In this document: positions 55,012 through 64,000 of the stretch, piece by piece
Layout: every line of letters begins with the position of its first letter
Numbering within the stretch: position 1 is the stretch's first letter
From: Rhodococcus rhodnii NBRC 100604
GTDB lineage: Bacteria; Actinomycetota; Actinomycetes; Mycobacteriales; Mycobacteriaceae
Assembly (NCBI RefSeq): GCF_001894925.1
Contig: NZ_BCXD01000025.1
Location: 1-64,000, forward strand
Length of the DNA: 64,000 nt
Direction of reading: 5' to 3'
Made by a program: the position numbers and the translations under genes
Notes under the pieces: model-generated
The model's input: only the letters and a program-made list of their open reading frames with translations
Told to the model about the DNA's origin: nothing
Databases searched by the model: none

Positions 55012-56628
55012 TTGACCATCACCGCTCCACCTGCAGTCGCGCGCGCCGGAGTGCTCCTGCTCGCAGGGGGGCTCGCCGTCGCCGGATGCGCGGCGCCCGA
55101 CGACGGCGGCAGCGCCTCCACCTCGATCGTCCTCGCCGACGGCTACGAACTCGGGGGATACAACCCCGTCGCAGGTCACGGCGAGGCCGGCAACTCCCGC
55201 ATCTACGACGGCCTGCTCCGGCTCGCGAGCGCGGGTGAGGCGATGCCCGAGTTCGAGCCCGCCCTCGCCGCGGAGCCTCCGGTGGCCGATCCGTCCGGAC
55301 AGGTGTGGACGGTCCGGCTGCGCGACGGCGTCTCGTTCACCGACGGCACGCCGTTCGGCGCCGACGACGTCGTCGCGACCTACGAGGCGATCCTCGATCC
55401 CGCATCGGCGTCGCCGCTCGCGAGTTCGTTCGAGATGCTCGAGTCCGTCGCCGCACCGAGCGCCGACACCGTCGAGTTCCGGCTGAAGTATCCGTACGCC
55501 GCGTGGCCGACGAAGATGCTGCTCGGCATCGCGCCGTCCGAGCGGCTCGCTCCGGGCCCGGCCGAGGCGTCCGCGTTGAACACCGAACCCGTCGGCACCG
55601 GCCCGTACCGGCTGACGTCCCTGCGTGCGGATCAAGCCGTGTTCGAGGCGAACCGGGACTACTGGGACGGCGCGCCCGGGGTGGAGACGCTGACCGTCGT
55701 CCACGTCCCCGACGACAACGCACGCGCGCAGCGGGTCGCCGCGGGCGAGGTCGACGGCGCGAATCTGCCTCCGCTGCTGGCGGATACGTTCAGCGGGCGC
55801 GGTGGCCTCGAGGTCGACGCCAACACCTCGGCCGACTGGCGTGGCATCTCGCTCGCGCCGGACGGGCCCGTGACATCGGACCCCGCGGTACGGACGGCGC
55901 TCAATCTCGCCGTCGACCGCGATGCGATGGTCGACGGCATCCTCGCCGGGTACGGCCGCGCGGCCTCGACGCCGATCCCCGACGTCTACGGCGACGCGTA
56001 CGACCCGAGTGCCGTCTTCGCGCACGATCCGCAGCGGGCACAGCAGATCCTCGACGACGCCGGGTGGCGTGCGGGTGCGGACGGCATGCGCGAGCGCGAC
56101 GGCATCCCGGCGCGATTCACTGTCATGTACTTCCCCGAGGACACGCTGCGGCGCGATCTCGCGCAGGCGTTCGCGTCCGATGCGCACGAGATCGGGATTC
56201 GCGTCGACCTCGATGCCGCCGACCGATCCGTGCTCCCGCAGCGACTGCCCCGCGACGCCGCGATGCTCGGCGGCGGCGATCTGCCGTACGACCCCGACAC
56301 GCAGGCGTACGCGACGCTGCACTCGTCGTACAACGCGCCGGGGGTCGGCGGCGCCTACGACAACGCCTCGGGGTACGTGAATCCCGAGGTCGACGCCGCG
56401 CTCGACGCCGGACGCCGTTCGCTCGACCCCGCCGAACGCGACGCCGCGTATCGCGAGGTGCAGCGCGCCTACGTCACCGATCCCGGGTACGTCATGCTCG
56501 TGTTCCTCGACCACACGTACGTACGGACGGCGTCGGACTGGGCCGGAATCGAGCCGATCCTCGAGCCCCACAGCCACGGCGTGGACTGGGGCCCGTGGTG
56601 GAATCTGCGGGAGTGGCGGCGTCCGTGA
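55012..56628 (+). CDS. nikA: Nickel/peptide-type ABC importer solute-binding lipoprotein
   Basis: A 538-residue family 5 binding protein with a lipoprotein signal (lipobox AVAGC, Cys26). Conserved landmarks follow: TVRLRDGVSFTDGTPFGADDVV, TGPYRL, LNLAVDRDAMVDGI. The TTG at 55012 follows GGGGACC and places the signal peptide correctly; longer open frames lack one. Family 5 includes peptide, opine and nickel-chelate binders; nickel is favoured by the adjacent NmtR-like regulator. It is the first gene of a five-gene importer operon. Confidence 0.83.
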   Translation: MTITAPPAVARAGVLLLAGGLAVAGCAAPDDGGSASTSIVLADGYELGGYNPVAGHGEAGNSRIYDGLLRLASAGEAMPEFEPALAAEPPVADPSGQVWTVRLRDGVSFTDGTPFGADDVVATYEAILDPASASPLASSFEMLESVAAPSADTVEFRLKYPYAAWPTKMLLGIAPSERLAPGPAEASALNTEPVGTGPYRLTSLRADQAVFEANRDYWDGAPGVETLTVVHVPDDNARAQRVAAGEVDGANLPPLLADTFSGRGGLEVDANTSADWRGISLAPDGPVTSDPAVRTALNLAVDRDAMVDGILAGYGRAASTPIPDVYGDAYDPSAVFAHDPQRAQQILDDAGWRAGADGMRERDGIPARFTVMYFPEDTLRRDLAQAFASDAHEIGIRVDLDAADRSVLPQRLPRDAAMLGGGDLPYDPDTQAYATLHSSYNAPGVGGAYDNASGYVNPEVDAALDAGRRSLDPAERDAAYREVQRAYVTDPGYVMLVFLDHTYVRTASDWAGIEPILEPHSHGVDWGPWWNLREWRRP

Positions 56629-57650
56629 CGAGGCTGCGTGAACGCAGCGCCGTGGCCGACGTGCCGCGGCGCGCACGCGACCGGGGTATCGGACGAATGG
56701 TGTTGCGCCGCATCGCCTTCGTCGTCCCGCTGCTCGGCGTCGTCTCCGTCGGGCTGTTCGCGCTCGCGTCGCGGTCGCCGTTCGATCCGCTCGCGGGCTA
56801 CCTCGGCGACCGCTACCTGACGGCGTCCGACGCCGACAAGGCGAGGATCGCAGCCGAACTCGGTGTCGACGACCCGTGGTGGGCGCAGTACGGCCGCTGG
56901 ATCGGCGGCGTTCTGTCGGGTGATCTCGGCATCTCCCGGTCGTTCGGGATGCCGGTCGTGGACGTCGTGACGCAGCGCCTTCCGTGGACGATGCTGCTCG
57001 GGATCACGGGACTCGTCGTCGCGGCAGCGCTCGCACTGGTCCTGGGCGTCATGGCGGGTGTGCGCCCGCGCGGCGCGATCGACCGGATCGTCTCGCCGTT
57101 CGCCACGATCGTCGCGTCGACGCCGCCGTTCGTCCTGTCGCTCGTCGCGATCGGCGTCCTCGCACTCGGTCTCGGGTGGCTGCCGACCGGCGGGCTGACG
57201 GCACCCGGCGAGGATCCGACACCGGGGGCGGTCGCGCGTCATCTCGTTCTTCCCGCCGCCGTCCTCGCGTTGTCGCAGGTGCCGTGGCTGCTCATGGCGG
57301 TACGGCAGTCGGCCAGGGCGGCGATGGCGTCCGACGCCGTGCTGGGCGCCCGCGCGCGGGGGATTCCAGAGCGCACCATCGTGCGCCGCCACGTCGTGCC
57401 CACCGCGCTCGCGCCGTTCGTCACCGTGATCGGCCTGCGCCTGCCGGAACTCGTCGTGGGCGCGGCGATCGTCGAAGAGGTCTTCTCGTGGCCGGGCCTC
57501 GCGGGTGCCGTCGTGACGTCGGCGCGCGAGCTCGACTTCCCGCTGCTCGCCGTCCTGACGCTCGGGACGACGCTCGTCGTGCTGCTCGGGTCGCTGCTCG
57601 CCGACATCGCGTACGTCCGGCTCGATCCGAGGGTGCGGGCCGATGCGTGA
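56625..57650 (+). CDS. nikB: ABC importer permease (NikB/DppB-like)
   Basis: A 341-residue permease of the nickel/peptide transporter family with six spans and the EAA loop (ARARGIPERTIVRRHVVPTAL). The GTG at 56625 overlaps the nikA stop. An ATG at 56698 (MVLRRIAFVVPLLG) gives a shorter form without a 24-residue cytoplasmic lead, which is the more usual length. Confidence 0.84.
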   Translation: MTRLRERSAVADVPRRARDRGIGRMVLRRIAFVVPLLGVVSVGLFALASRSPFDPLAGYLGDRYLTASDADKARIAAELGVDDPWWAQYGRWIGGVLSGDLGISRSFGMPVVDVVTQRLPWTMLLGITGLVVAAALALVLGVMAGVRPRGAIDRIVSPFATIVASTPPFVLSLVAIGVLALGLGWLPTGGLTAPGEDPTPGAVARHLVLPAAVLALSQVPWLLMAVRQSARAAMASDAVLGARARGIPERTIVRRHVVPTALAPFVTVIGLRLPELVVGAAIVEEVFSWPGLAGAVVTSARELDFPLLAVLTLGTTLVVLLGSLLADIAYVRLDPRVRADA

Positions 57651-57691
57651 CCGAAACCCGATGCGTGACCGAAACCCGATGCGTGACCGAA
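57643..57691 (+). repeat. 18-bp tandem repeat at the nikC start (2.7 copies)
   Basis: ATGCGTGACCGAAACCCG at 57643-57660, again at 57661-57678, and the first 13 bases at 57679-57691. Each unit supplies an ATG in the nikC frame. The first repeat overlaps the last codons of nikB. Confidence 0.9.
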
Positions 57692-58500
57692 CGCTGATCG
57701 TCTCCGCCGCGGTCCTGGCGGTGATCGTCGGGTACGCGGTGCTCGTGCCACTCGTCTCGGGTGGGTCGGGCCCGTCCGTGGACTTCGGGTCCGCACGGCT
57801 CGCGCCCGGCCCGGACCACTGGTTCGGGACCGACGGTGCGGGCCGGGATCTGTTCGTCCGCACCGCCGAGGGCTTGCGGATCTCGCTGATCGTCGCGGCT
57901 GTCTGCGCGCTCGCGTCCACCGTGATCGGAACGCTCGTCGGCGTCGCGTCGGCCGCGCTCGGCGGGACGGTCGACCGGATCGTCATGCGCTGTGTCGACG
58001 GGGTCAACGCGTTGCCACACCTGCTGCTCGGCATCGCGATCGTCGCGTTCTATCCCGGGAATCTGCTCGCGATCATCGCGTCGATCGCGCTCACCCACTG
58101 GACGCAGGTCGCGCGGATCGCGCGGGCGGAGGTGCTCGCGTTGCGCGACAGCGAGGTCGTGGCGGCGGCGCGGCTCGCGGGCGCGACGCCGTGGCAGATC
58201 GTGCGGCTGCACCTCGTCCCCGCGGCGGGTTCGCAGGCCGTCGTCGCCGTCGTGATGCTGCTGCCGCACGCGATCTGGCACGAATCGACGCTGTCGTTCC
58301 TCGGCCTCGGCCTGCCGCCGGACCGCCCCTCGCTCGGGACGCTGCTCGACGAGGCGCGCTCGTCACTCCTGCTCGGCGGCTGGTGGACGCTCGCCTTCCC
58401 CGCGGGTGCCCTCGTCGTGACGACGCTCGCCGTCGCGGGACTCGGAAGCGCGGCGCGGCGCGTCGTGGCTCCGCTCGAACGGGAACGGATTCCGTCGTGA
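57643..58500 (+). CDS. nikC: ABC importer permease (NikC/DppC-like)
   Basis: A 285-residue permease with six spans, HWFGTDGAGRDLF near the start and an EAA loop (AAARLAGATPWQIVRLHLVP). It opens inside the nikB gene with a 49-bp stretch of tandem repeats that supplies three in-frame ATG codons (MRDRNP-MRDRNP-MRDRTL). Any of the three could be the start. It is coupled to nikD by GTGA. Confidence 0.84.
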   Translation: MRDRNPMRDRNPMRDRTLIVSAAVLAVIVGYAVLVPLVSGGSGPSVDFGSARLAPGPDHWFGTDGAGRDLFVRTAEGLRISLIVAAVCALASTVIGTLVGVASAALGGTVDRIVMRCVDGVNALPHLLLGIAIVAFYPGNLLAIIASIALTHWTQVARIARAEVLALRDSEVVAAARLAGATPWQIVRLHLVPAAGSQAVVAVVMLLPHAIWHESTLSFLGLGLPPDRPSLGTLLDEARSSLLLGGWWTLAFPAGALVVTTLAVAGLGSAARRVVAPLERERIPS

Positions 58501-59426
58501 CGTCGCTGAACCTGGAAGGACTGTCCGTCCGTATCGCCACGCATGCCGGGGACGTCCCCGCCGTGAGCGACGTGTCGCTGACCGTCGCGGGCGGCAGCGT
58601 ACACGCGCTGGTGGGCGAATCGGGCTGCGGCAAATCGGTTCTCGCCCATGCGTGTCTCGGCCTGCTGCCCGCATCGGCGCGGGTCGACGGACGGGTGCAC
58701 GTCACCGACAGGACGGGCTGTGTCGTGGATCTGCGTGACGACGCGGCCGCGGCCCGTGCGCGCGGTGGCGTCGTCGCCCTCGTGCCGCAGTCGGCGGCGA
58801 CGCATCTGACTCCGGTGCGCACCGTCGGGAGCCAGATCGCCGAGACCGCCGAGGTGCACGGCAGCGGGCACGCCGTCGCGGGGTTGCTCGCGCGAGTCGG
58901 GCTGCCGCCGAACGTGGCCGAGCTGTACCCGCACGAGTTGTCGGGTGGGATGAGCGCGCGTGTCGCGGTCGCGTGCGCGCTCGCGGGCGACCCCGACGTC
59001 CTCGTCGCGGACGAGCCGACGGCGAGCCTCGATCCCGCTGCGGCGCAGGCAATGACGGAGTTGCTGGTGGACTGCGCGAGCGGCGGGGCCGCCGTCCTCG
59101 TCGTGACGCACGACCTCGCGCGCGTCCACGCCTGGGCAGACGCGATCTCCGTGATGTATGCGGGCCGGATCGTCGAAACCGGGCCTGCTGCAGCAGTTCT
59201 GGGCGACCCGTGGCACGACTACACCCGCGCGTTGCTCGCGGCGCTGCCCGCGAACGGGCTGCGTCCGATGCCCGGTTCGCCGCCGGATCTCACCGCGCTC
59301 GCGCAGCACGGGATGACCGACGAGTGCGTGTACCACCTGCGCGATCCCGCGACGACGCAGTCGGGCGGGCCGACCGCACTGCGGTGGACCGGGATGCGCG
59401 CGGTCCGGACGCGGGTGCTCGCATGA
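58497..59426 (+). CDS. nikD: ABC importer ATPase (NikD/DppD-like)
   Basis: A 309-residue ATPase: Walker A GESGCGKS, signature LSGGM, Walker B LVADEPTASLD, and the C-terminal oligopeptide-transporter extension with CVYHLRDP. The Q-loop region is unusual, with an Ala-rich insert (TGCVVDLRDDAAAARARGG). The GTG is coupled to nikC, and the 3' end overlaps nikE by 4 bp. Confidence 0.86.
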   Translation: MTSLNLEGLSVRIATHAGDVPAVSDVSLTVAGGSVHALVGESGCGKSVLAHACLGLLPASARVDGRVHVTDRTGCVVDLRDDAAAARARGGVVALVPQSAATHLTPVRTVGSQIAETAEVHGSGHAVAGLLARVGLPPNVAELYPHELSGGMSARVAVACALAGDPDVLVADEPTASLDPAAAQAMTELLVDCASGGAAVLVVTHDLARVHAWADAISVMYAGRIVETGPAAAVLGDPWHDYTRALLAALPANGLRPMPGSPPDLTALAQHGMTDECVYHLRDPATTQSGGPTALRWTGMRAVRTRVLA

Positions 59427-60172
59427 CGGGCGAGCTGCGCGCCGACGGCGTCCACGCGGGCTACGACGGCACGCCCGTGCTGCGTGGCGTCGGCGTCGTG
59501 GTGCCGCCGGGTGCGACGACGGCGCTGACCGGGGCGTCCGGAAGCGGGAAGACGACTCTCGCACGGGTGCTCACCGGACTGCACTCACCGGCGCGCGGCG
59601 TCGTCACGATCGGTGGGCGACCACCGCGGCGCGGCGAGATCGCGATGCTGTTCCAGTCGCCGCGGCGCGGCGTCGACCCGCGCTGGACGCTGGAACGGAT
59701 CGTCGGCGAGCCGCTGCTGCTGCGCGGTGTGCGGCGGGCGCAGCGGCGCAGGGCCGTGGCCGCAGCGGCCGAGCGTGTCGCGCTGACCCCCGACCTGCTG
59801 GCGCGCCGTCCGCACCAGGTGTCCGACGGGCAGCTGCAACGCGCATGCCTGGCGCGCGCCCTCGTCCAGGAGCCGCGCTACCTCGTGTGCGACGAGATGA
59901 CCTCGATGCTCGACCCCGCGACGACGGCATTCCTCGTCGGCGTGCTGCGCGAGCAGGCCGCGCAGGGGACGGGAGTTCTCGCGATCAGCCACGACCACGA
60001 CCTCGTCGCGGCCTGGGCCGACACCGTCGTCGATCTCGCGGCCCTGGCCACCACGCCTGCCACCACCACGCCTGCCACCGCCGGGCCTGCCGCCACCTCA
60101 CCCGACCTGCCCGAATCACCCCTTCCCCGTGGCGCAATGTCACATCGTGCGCGTTCGGGGCACACGAGGTGA
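59423..60172 (+). CDS. nikE: ABC importer ATPase (NikE/DppF-like)
   Basis: A 249-residue ATPase with Walker A GASGSGKT, the signature loop altered to VSDGQLQR and Walker B YLVCDEMTSMLD. The last 45 residues are low-complexity Thr/Ala/Pro followed by an Arg/His-rich end. With nikD it forms the ATPase pair of the importer. It ends 23 bp before the CNNM-like gene. Confidence 0.84.
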   Translation: MTGELRADGVHAGYDGTPVLRGVGVVVPPGATTALTGASGSGKTTLARVLTGLHSPARGVVTIGGRPPRRGEIAMLFQSPRRGVDPRWTLERIVGEPLLLRGVRRAQRRRAVAAAAERVALTPDLLARRPHQVSDGQLQRACLARALVQEPRYLVCDEMTSMLDPATTAFLVGVLREQAAQGTGVLAISHDHDLVAAWADTVVDLAALATTPATTTPATAGPAATSPDLPESPLPRGAMSHRARSGHTR

Positions 60173-60195
60173 CACTGCGGCACTAGTGTCCCCGT

Positions 60196-61482
60196 ATGGA
60201 CGCCGACACTCTGGTCAATGCCGGGCTGGTCCTGCTCTTCGTGCTCATCGGTGGTGTCTTCGCTGGCACCGAGCTCGCGATGGTGTCGCTGCGCGAAGGG
60301 CAGATCAAACAGCTGGAGGAGAGCGGCACGCGCGGCCGCAAGCTCGCCGAACTGGCTCGCAACCCGAACCGCTTCCTGTCGGCGGTGCAGATCGGCGTCA
60401 CGCTCTCCGGATTCTTCTCGGCCGCGTACGGTGCCTCGACGCTCGCGCCCGACTTCGCGCCCTTCCTCGCCGACCTCGGACTGCCGGACGCGACGGCCGA
60501 CACCGTCGCGTTCATCCTGCTCACCCTCTTCATCGCGTACCTCTCGCTCGTCTTCGGCGAACTCGTCCCCAAGCGCATCGCGATGCAGCGCGCCGTCGGG
60601 TTCGCGCGGATCGCGGGACCGCCCCTCGGCGTGTTCGCGAACCTCATGCGGCCCGTGATCTGGCTGCTGTCGGTGTCGACGAACGCCGTCGTCCGGCTGC
60701 TCGGCGGCGACCCCGAGGCGAAGACGGAGGAGATGAACGCCGACGAGCTCGCGATGATCGTCGGCGACACCCGCGGCCTCGCGGCGGGCAGCCGCGCGAT
60801 CCTCACCGACGTGCTCGGCGCGGGCGATCGGTCCATCCGGGAGGTGATGCGTCCGCGTCCGGACGTCACGTTCCTGGAGGCGGCCTGGACGATCGAGAAG
60901 GCACGCGACTACGTCCACGAGCTCTCCTACTCGCGTTTCCCCGTCACGGGCGAATCCGTCGACGACGTGATCGGTTTCGCGCACATCCGCGACATCTTCG
61001 AGCGGGACGACGCGACCGCGGTGCGCGACGTCGTGCGGCCGATCCACGCTGTGCCGGACACGAACCGGGTCCTCGACACGCTGGGCACGTTGCGCAAGGA
61101 ACAGCATCACATCGCGCTCGTCCTCGACGAGTACGGCGGTACGGCGGGCATCGTGACGCTCGAGGATCTCGTGGAGGAGATCGTCGGTGAGATCTACGAC
61201 GAGTACGACTCCGCGATCGAGCCCGAGGACGCGATCGTGCGCAGCGGCGGGACGATCCGCGTGCAGGGCGGGCTGATCCTGCAGGAGTTCTTCCGCGTCA
61301 CGGGAATCGAGCTGCCGGAGGGCGACTACGAGACCGTCGCAGGTTTCGTCATCGACCGCCTCGGCCGCATCCCCGATGCCGGCGACACCGTGGAGATCCC
61401 GGGCTACCGGATGCAGGTTCTCGACGTCACGCGGCGCCGCGTCGACCACGTCGCCATCACGCCGGTCGAGGTCGAGGGCTGA
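60196..61482 (+). CDS. CNNM/CorC-type membrane protein (DUF21, CBS pair, CorC_HlyC)
   Basis: A 428-residue protein. The DUF21 region has three or four spans (about 5-165), followed by two CBS domains (about 215-335; MRPRPDVTFLEAAW, VLDEYGGTAGIVTLEDLVEEIVGEI) and a C-terminal CorC_HlyC domain. The family was first called hemolysin-like but works in Mg2+ or Co2+ transport or its control. The ATG at 60196 is used. It converges on the P-type ATPase gene with 3 bp between stop codons. Confidence 0.88.
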   Translation: MDADTLVNAGLVLLFVLIGGVFAGTELAMVSLREGQIKQLEESGTRGRKLAELARNPNRFLSAVQIGVTLSGFFSAAYGASTLAPDFAPFLADLGLPDATADTVAFILLTLFIAYLSLVFGELVPKRIAMQRAVGFARIAGPPLGVFANLMRPVIWLLSVSTNAVVRLLGGDPEAKTEEMNADELAMIVGDTRGLAAGSRAILTDVLGAGDRSIREVMRPRPDVTFLEAAWTIEKARDYVHELSYSRFPVTGESVDDVIGFAHIRDIFERDDATAVRDVVRPIHAVPDTNRVLDTLGTLRKEQHHIALVLDEYGGTAGIVTLEDLVEEIVGEIYDEYDSAIEPEDAIVRSGGTIRVQGGLILQEFFRVTGIELPEGDYETVAGFVIDRLGRIPDAGDTVEIPGYRMQVLDVTRRRVDHVAITPVEVEG

Positions 61483-61485
61483 CGT

Positions 61486-64000
61486 TCAGAGGCGTCCGGC
61501 GACGGGCGCCTCTTCCGGGACGTTCTCGACGGGAAACAGCTTGCGCACCACTGCCTTACGGATCTCCTCGATCCACAGCACCGACGACGCGACGGCGATC
61601 GTGAAGAGCCACTCGTCGGAGGTGAGGGTCGTCGTGTCGAACAGGCTCTGGAAGAAGCCGAGATTGACGACGGCGACGTGCAGCGCCACGACGCCGACGA
61701 GCGCGACCCAGATCGTCTGGTTGGTGAAGGTCTGCATCGAGAACACCGACCCACGATCCGACCGAACGTTGAGCAGATTGAACACCTGATAGAAGACGAA
61801 CGTCGTGAAGGCGAGCGTCGTCGCGAACAGCGGATCGCCGGCGCTCTCCGGGAACAGTTCGTCCGCGAACTCGATGACGAGGATCGTGCCCGTCGCCATG
61901 ACGATGCCGAAGAACAGGATCCGCAGGATGCGGTTGCGGCTGAGCAGTCGCTCGTCGGGCGGGCGCGGCTTCTGCCGCATCGTGTCCTTCTCGGTCGGGT
62001 CGAGACCGAGCGCGAGGGCGGGCGGGCCGTCCATGATGATGTTGACCCACAGGATCTGCAGTGCCGTGAACGGCGCCCCGCCCGCGATCCCGACGACGCC
62101 GGCAGTGAGGAAGATGAGTACGAAACCCCACGCCGTCGTGAGCTGGAACTTCACGAACTTGATGATGTTGGCGTAGATTCCGCGTCCTTCACGGACGGCG
62201 GCAACGATCGTCGCGAAGTTGTCGTCGGTGAGGATCATCTTCGCGGCGCCCTTGGAGATGTCGGTTCCGGTGATACCCATCGCGATTCCGATGTCGGCCT
62301 GCTTGAGGGCGGGCGCGTCGTTGACGCCGTCGCCCGTCATCGCGACGATCTGCCCGTCGGCCTGCAGCGCCTCGACGTAGCGGATCTTGTGTTCGGGGGC
62401 AACGCGTGCGAGGACGCCGAACGACTCGGCCCGCGAGGCGAGTTCGGTGTCGCCGACGGCGTCGAGATCGGTGCCGGAGACCGCGTCGCCGCCGATCCCG
62501 AGATCCGCTGCGATCGCCGACGCCGTCGTGAGGTGGTCACCGGTGATCATGTGCACCGCGATACCCGCGCCGTGCGCGACGCGAATCGCCTCGCGCGCCT
62601 CGGGACGCGGCGGGTCGACGATCCCCACGATCGCGTACACGGTGAGGCTCTCGACCGACTCGAAGAGCCTGTCGGGATCGGTGGGGAGTTCGTCGAGCGT
62701 CCGTCCGGCGATCATGAGGGTGCGCAACCCCTCCCGCGCGAGGGCGTCGACGCCGCGCTCGATGCGCGCGCGATCGTCGTCGGTCAGCGGCCGGTCGCCC
62801 GACTCGTCGCGGATGCTGGTCGCGCGCGAGAGCAGCACGCCCGACGCGCCTTTCGCGTAGCACCGCACGCCCTCGGTGCCGTCGGGCGCGCGGGTGGCGT
62901 GGAAGGTCGCCATGAACTTGTACTCGGAGTCGAACGGCACCTCGGCGAGGCGCGGGCTCGCCGCCCGCGCGCCGGGGACGTCCACCCCGCCCTTCTCGGC
63001 GAGCACGACCAGCGCGCCCTCCGTCGGATCGCCCACGAGCGCACCGTCGTCGACCGTCGCGTCGTTGCACAGCGCCATCGCGAGGAACGCGCGCTTCGCG
63101 TCGGGAATCGGGCGGTCGTCGTCGGTGAGGAACGACCCGTCCGTCGAGTACCCCTCGCCGGTGACGCGCAGCGAGCGCCCCGCAACGTTCATCCGCCGGA
63201 CCGTCATCTCGTTGAGCGTCAGGGTTCCGGTCTTGTCGGTCGCGATCTGCGTCGTGCTGCCCAGGGTCTCGACGGCGGAGAGCTGCTTGATGATCGCGCC
63301 TTGCTTCGCGAGCCGTGAGGCACCCATCGCGAGGGTGAACGCCACGACCGCCGTCAGCCCCTCCGGGATGGTCGCGACGGCGAGCGAGACGGCCGTGAGC
63401 AGCAGCTCGTCCCACGACTGGCCGCGCAGCAGGCCGAGCACGAACACGATGACGACGACGACGAGCGCGACCGTCGTCAGCAGCGTCGCGAGCTGATCGA
63501 TCCTGCGCTGCAACGGTGTCTTGTCGCCGCCCGCACCGCCGAGCAGCGTCGCGATCGTCCCGATCTGCGTGTTCATGCCGGTGCCGGTGACGATCATCGC
63601 GGCACGTCCACGCGTGATCTCGGTGTTCATGAACAGCATGTTGGTACGGTCGCCGACCGGCAGATCCGGGTCGTCGAGTTCGTCGACGCTCTTGTCGACG
63701 GGCTGCGATTCGCCCGTGAGCGCCGACTCCGCGACCTGCAGTCGCGCTGCCTCCACGACGCGGCCGTCGGCGGGCACGGCGTCGCCGGCTTCGAGCAGCA
63801 CGATGTCGCCGGGCACCAGTTCGGTCCGTGCGATCTCGGTGACGGCGCCGTCGCGCCGCACCCGCGAGTGCGCCACCGACATGTCGCGCAGCGCCTGCAG
63901 GCTCTCCTCGGCGCGCGTCTCCTGCACGTAGTTGAGGACGGTGTTGATCGTGATGACGGCGAGGATCACGACGGGCGTCTCCCACTCGCGAGAGACGGCG
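61486..64000 (-). CDS. Cation-transporting P-type ATPase (5' end beyond window)
   Basis: At least 838 residues; the frame runs off the right edge, so the N-terminus is missing. Visible parts: the actuator TGES loop, helix 4 with AVATIPEGL (the IPEGL ion-site motif of type II pumps), the phosphorylation site DKTGTLT, the nucleotide-domain KGA (AKGASG), MITGD, and GDGVNDAPALKQADIG. The C-terminal six spans are present (ILWVNIIMDGPPALALG). It resembles Ca2+/Mg2+-type bacterial pumps. The ion is not certain. Confidence 0.9.
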   Translation of the reverse strand, partial: AVSREWETPVVILAVITINTVLNYVQETRAEESLQALRDMSVAHSRVRRDGAVTEIARTELVPGDIVLLEAGDAVPADGRVVEAARLQVAESALTGESQPVDKSVDELDDPDLPVGDRTNMLFMNTEITRGRAAMIVTGTGMNTQIGTIATLLGGAGGDKTPLQRRIDQLATLLTTVALVVVVIVFVLGLLRGQSWDELLLTAVSLAVATIPEGLTAVVAFTLAMGASRLAKQGAIIKQLSAVETLGSTTQIATDKTGTLTLNEMTVRRMNVAGRSLRVTGEGYSTDGSFLTDDDRPIPDAKRAFLAMALCNDATVDDGALVGDPTEGALVVLAEKGGVDVPGARAASPRLAEVPFDSEYKFMATFHATRAPDGTEGVRCYAKGASGVLLSRATSIRDESGDRPLTDDDRARIERGVDALAREGLRTLMIAGRTLDELPTDPDRLFESVESLTVYAIVGIVDPPRPEAREAIRVAHGAGIAVHMITGDHLTTASAIAADLGIGGDAVSGTDLDAVGDTELASRAESFGVLARVAPEHKIRYVEALQADGQIVAMTGDGVNDAPALKQADIGIAMGITGTDISKGAAKMILTDDNFATIVAAVREGRGIYANIIKFVKFQLTTAWGFVLIFLTAGVVGIAGGAPFTALQILWVNIIMDGPPALALGLDPTEKDTMRQKPRPPDERLLSRNRILRILFFGIVMATGTILVIEFADELFPESAGDPLFATTLAFTTFVFYQVFNLLNVRSDRGSVFSMQTFTNQTIWVALVGVVALHVAVVNLGFFQSLFDTTTLTSDEWLFTIAVASSVLWIEEIRKAVVRKLFPVENVPEEAPVAGRL

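Noticed and set aside
54895-56676. Minus-strand frame extending upstream of the ArsR gene
   Set aside because: The ArsR start at 54894 fits the family; the extension is antisense to the importer lipoprotein gene and has shadow-like composition.
1-64000. CRISPR array or rRNA genes
   Set aside because: No regularly spaced repeat-spacer pattern and no rRNA-like conserved sequence was seen; the repeats found are att, arm-site, motif and coding repeats.

Overview
The window is high-GC actinobacterial chromosome with gene neighbourhoods typical of Mycobacteriales. Recognised groups are a galactan export/galactosyltransfer operon (Wzm, Wzt, GlfT1) followed by the proteasome activator Bpa, an Ag85-type mycolyltransferase, hisC2, tyrA, and tadA with its partner gene. 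Several of these sit next to each other in Mycobacterium tuberculosis (the Rv3752c-Rv3754 and Rv3777-Rv3783 groups), so the host makes mycolic acids and arabinogalactan. A Rhodococcus- or Gordonia-like genus is likely. The alcohol dehydrogenase resembles Rhodococcus ADH-A, but the genus cannot be fixed from this sequence alone.

Layout: (1) 1-7.8 kb, core cell-wall and redox genes: an HNH gene end, glfT1/wzt/wzm, bpa, a PLP-fold protein lacking its lysine, two quinone reductases, and HxlR and MarR regulators. (2) 7.8-23.4 kb, a tRNA-Ser(UGA) integration hotspot holding a tandem array. Element 1 (about 9.4 kb) has an intact integrase, an excisionase, a replication module, WhiB, HNH and a major capsid protein. 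Element 2 (about 5.8 kb) has a decayed integrase, a small terminase subunit, and a membrane-GAF plus Panacea gene pair. A third element survives only as an integrase stub. Copies of the tRNA 3' end separate the elements, and paired 11-bp repeats flank each copy. (3) 23.4-53.4 kb, mostly core genes: mycolyltransferase, a 5'-nucleotidase-like protein, hisC2, three tRNA genes, ADH, a Dcm/Vsr pair, PPK2, a glycerate kinase/transporter/two-component operon, tyrA, tadA, YceI, Rrf2, TetR-MMPL and a two-gene ABC exporter. (4) 53.4-64 kb: an IS5-family insertion, an ArsR-regulated nickel/peptide-type ABC importer operon, a CNNM/CorC-type protein, and a P-type ATPase cut by the window end.

The two integrated elements look like phage satellites, not prophages. 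Between them they encode integration, excision, replication, a capsid protein and a small terminase, but no portal, large terminase or tail genes, so they would need a helper phage. Three intergenic sites in them carry a roughly 100-110 nt sequence with a shared frame, a base-paired stem whose third pair covaries (C-G, A-U, U-A), and a strong hairpin directly downstream. This is the best candidate here for an undescribed cis-acting RNA. The second strong candidate is the membrane-GAF/Panacea operon in the cargo position of element 2.

Several genes look broken by single-base indels in short G runs: the lipoprotein near 43.8 kb and the first ABC exporter subunit near 48.76 kb. These could be real mutations or assembly errors.
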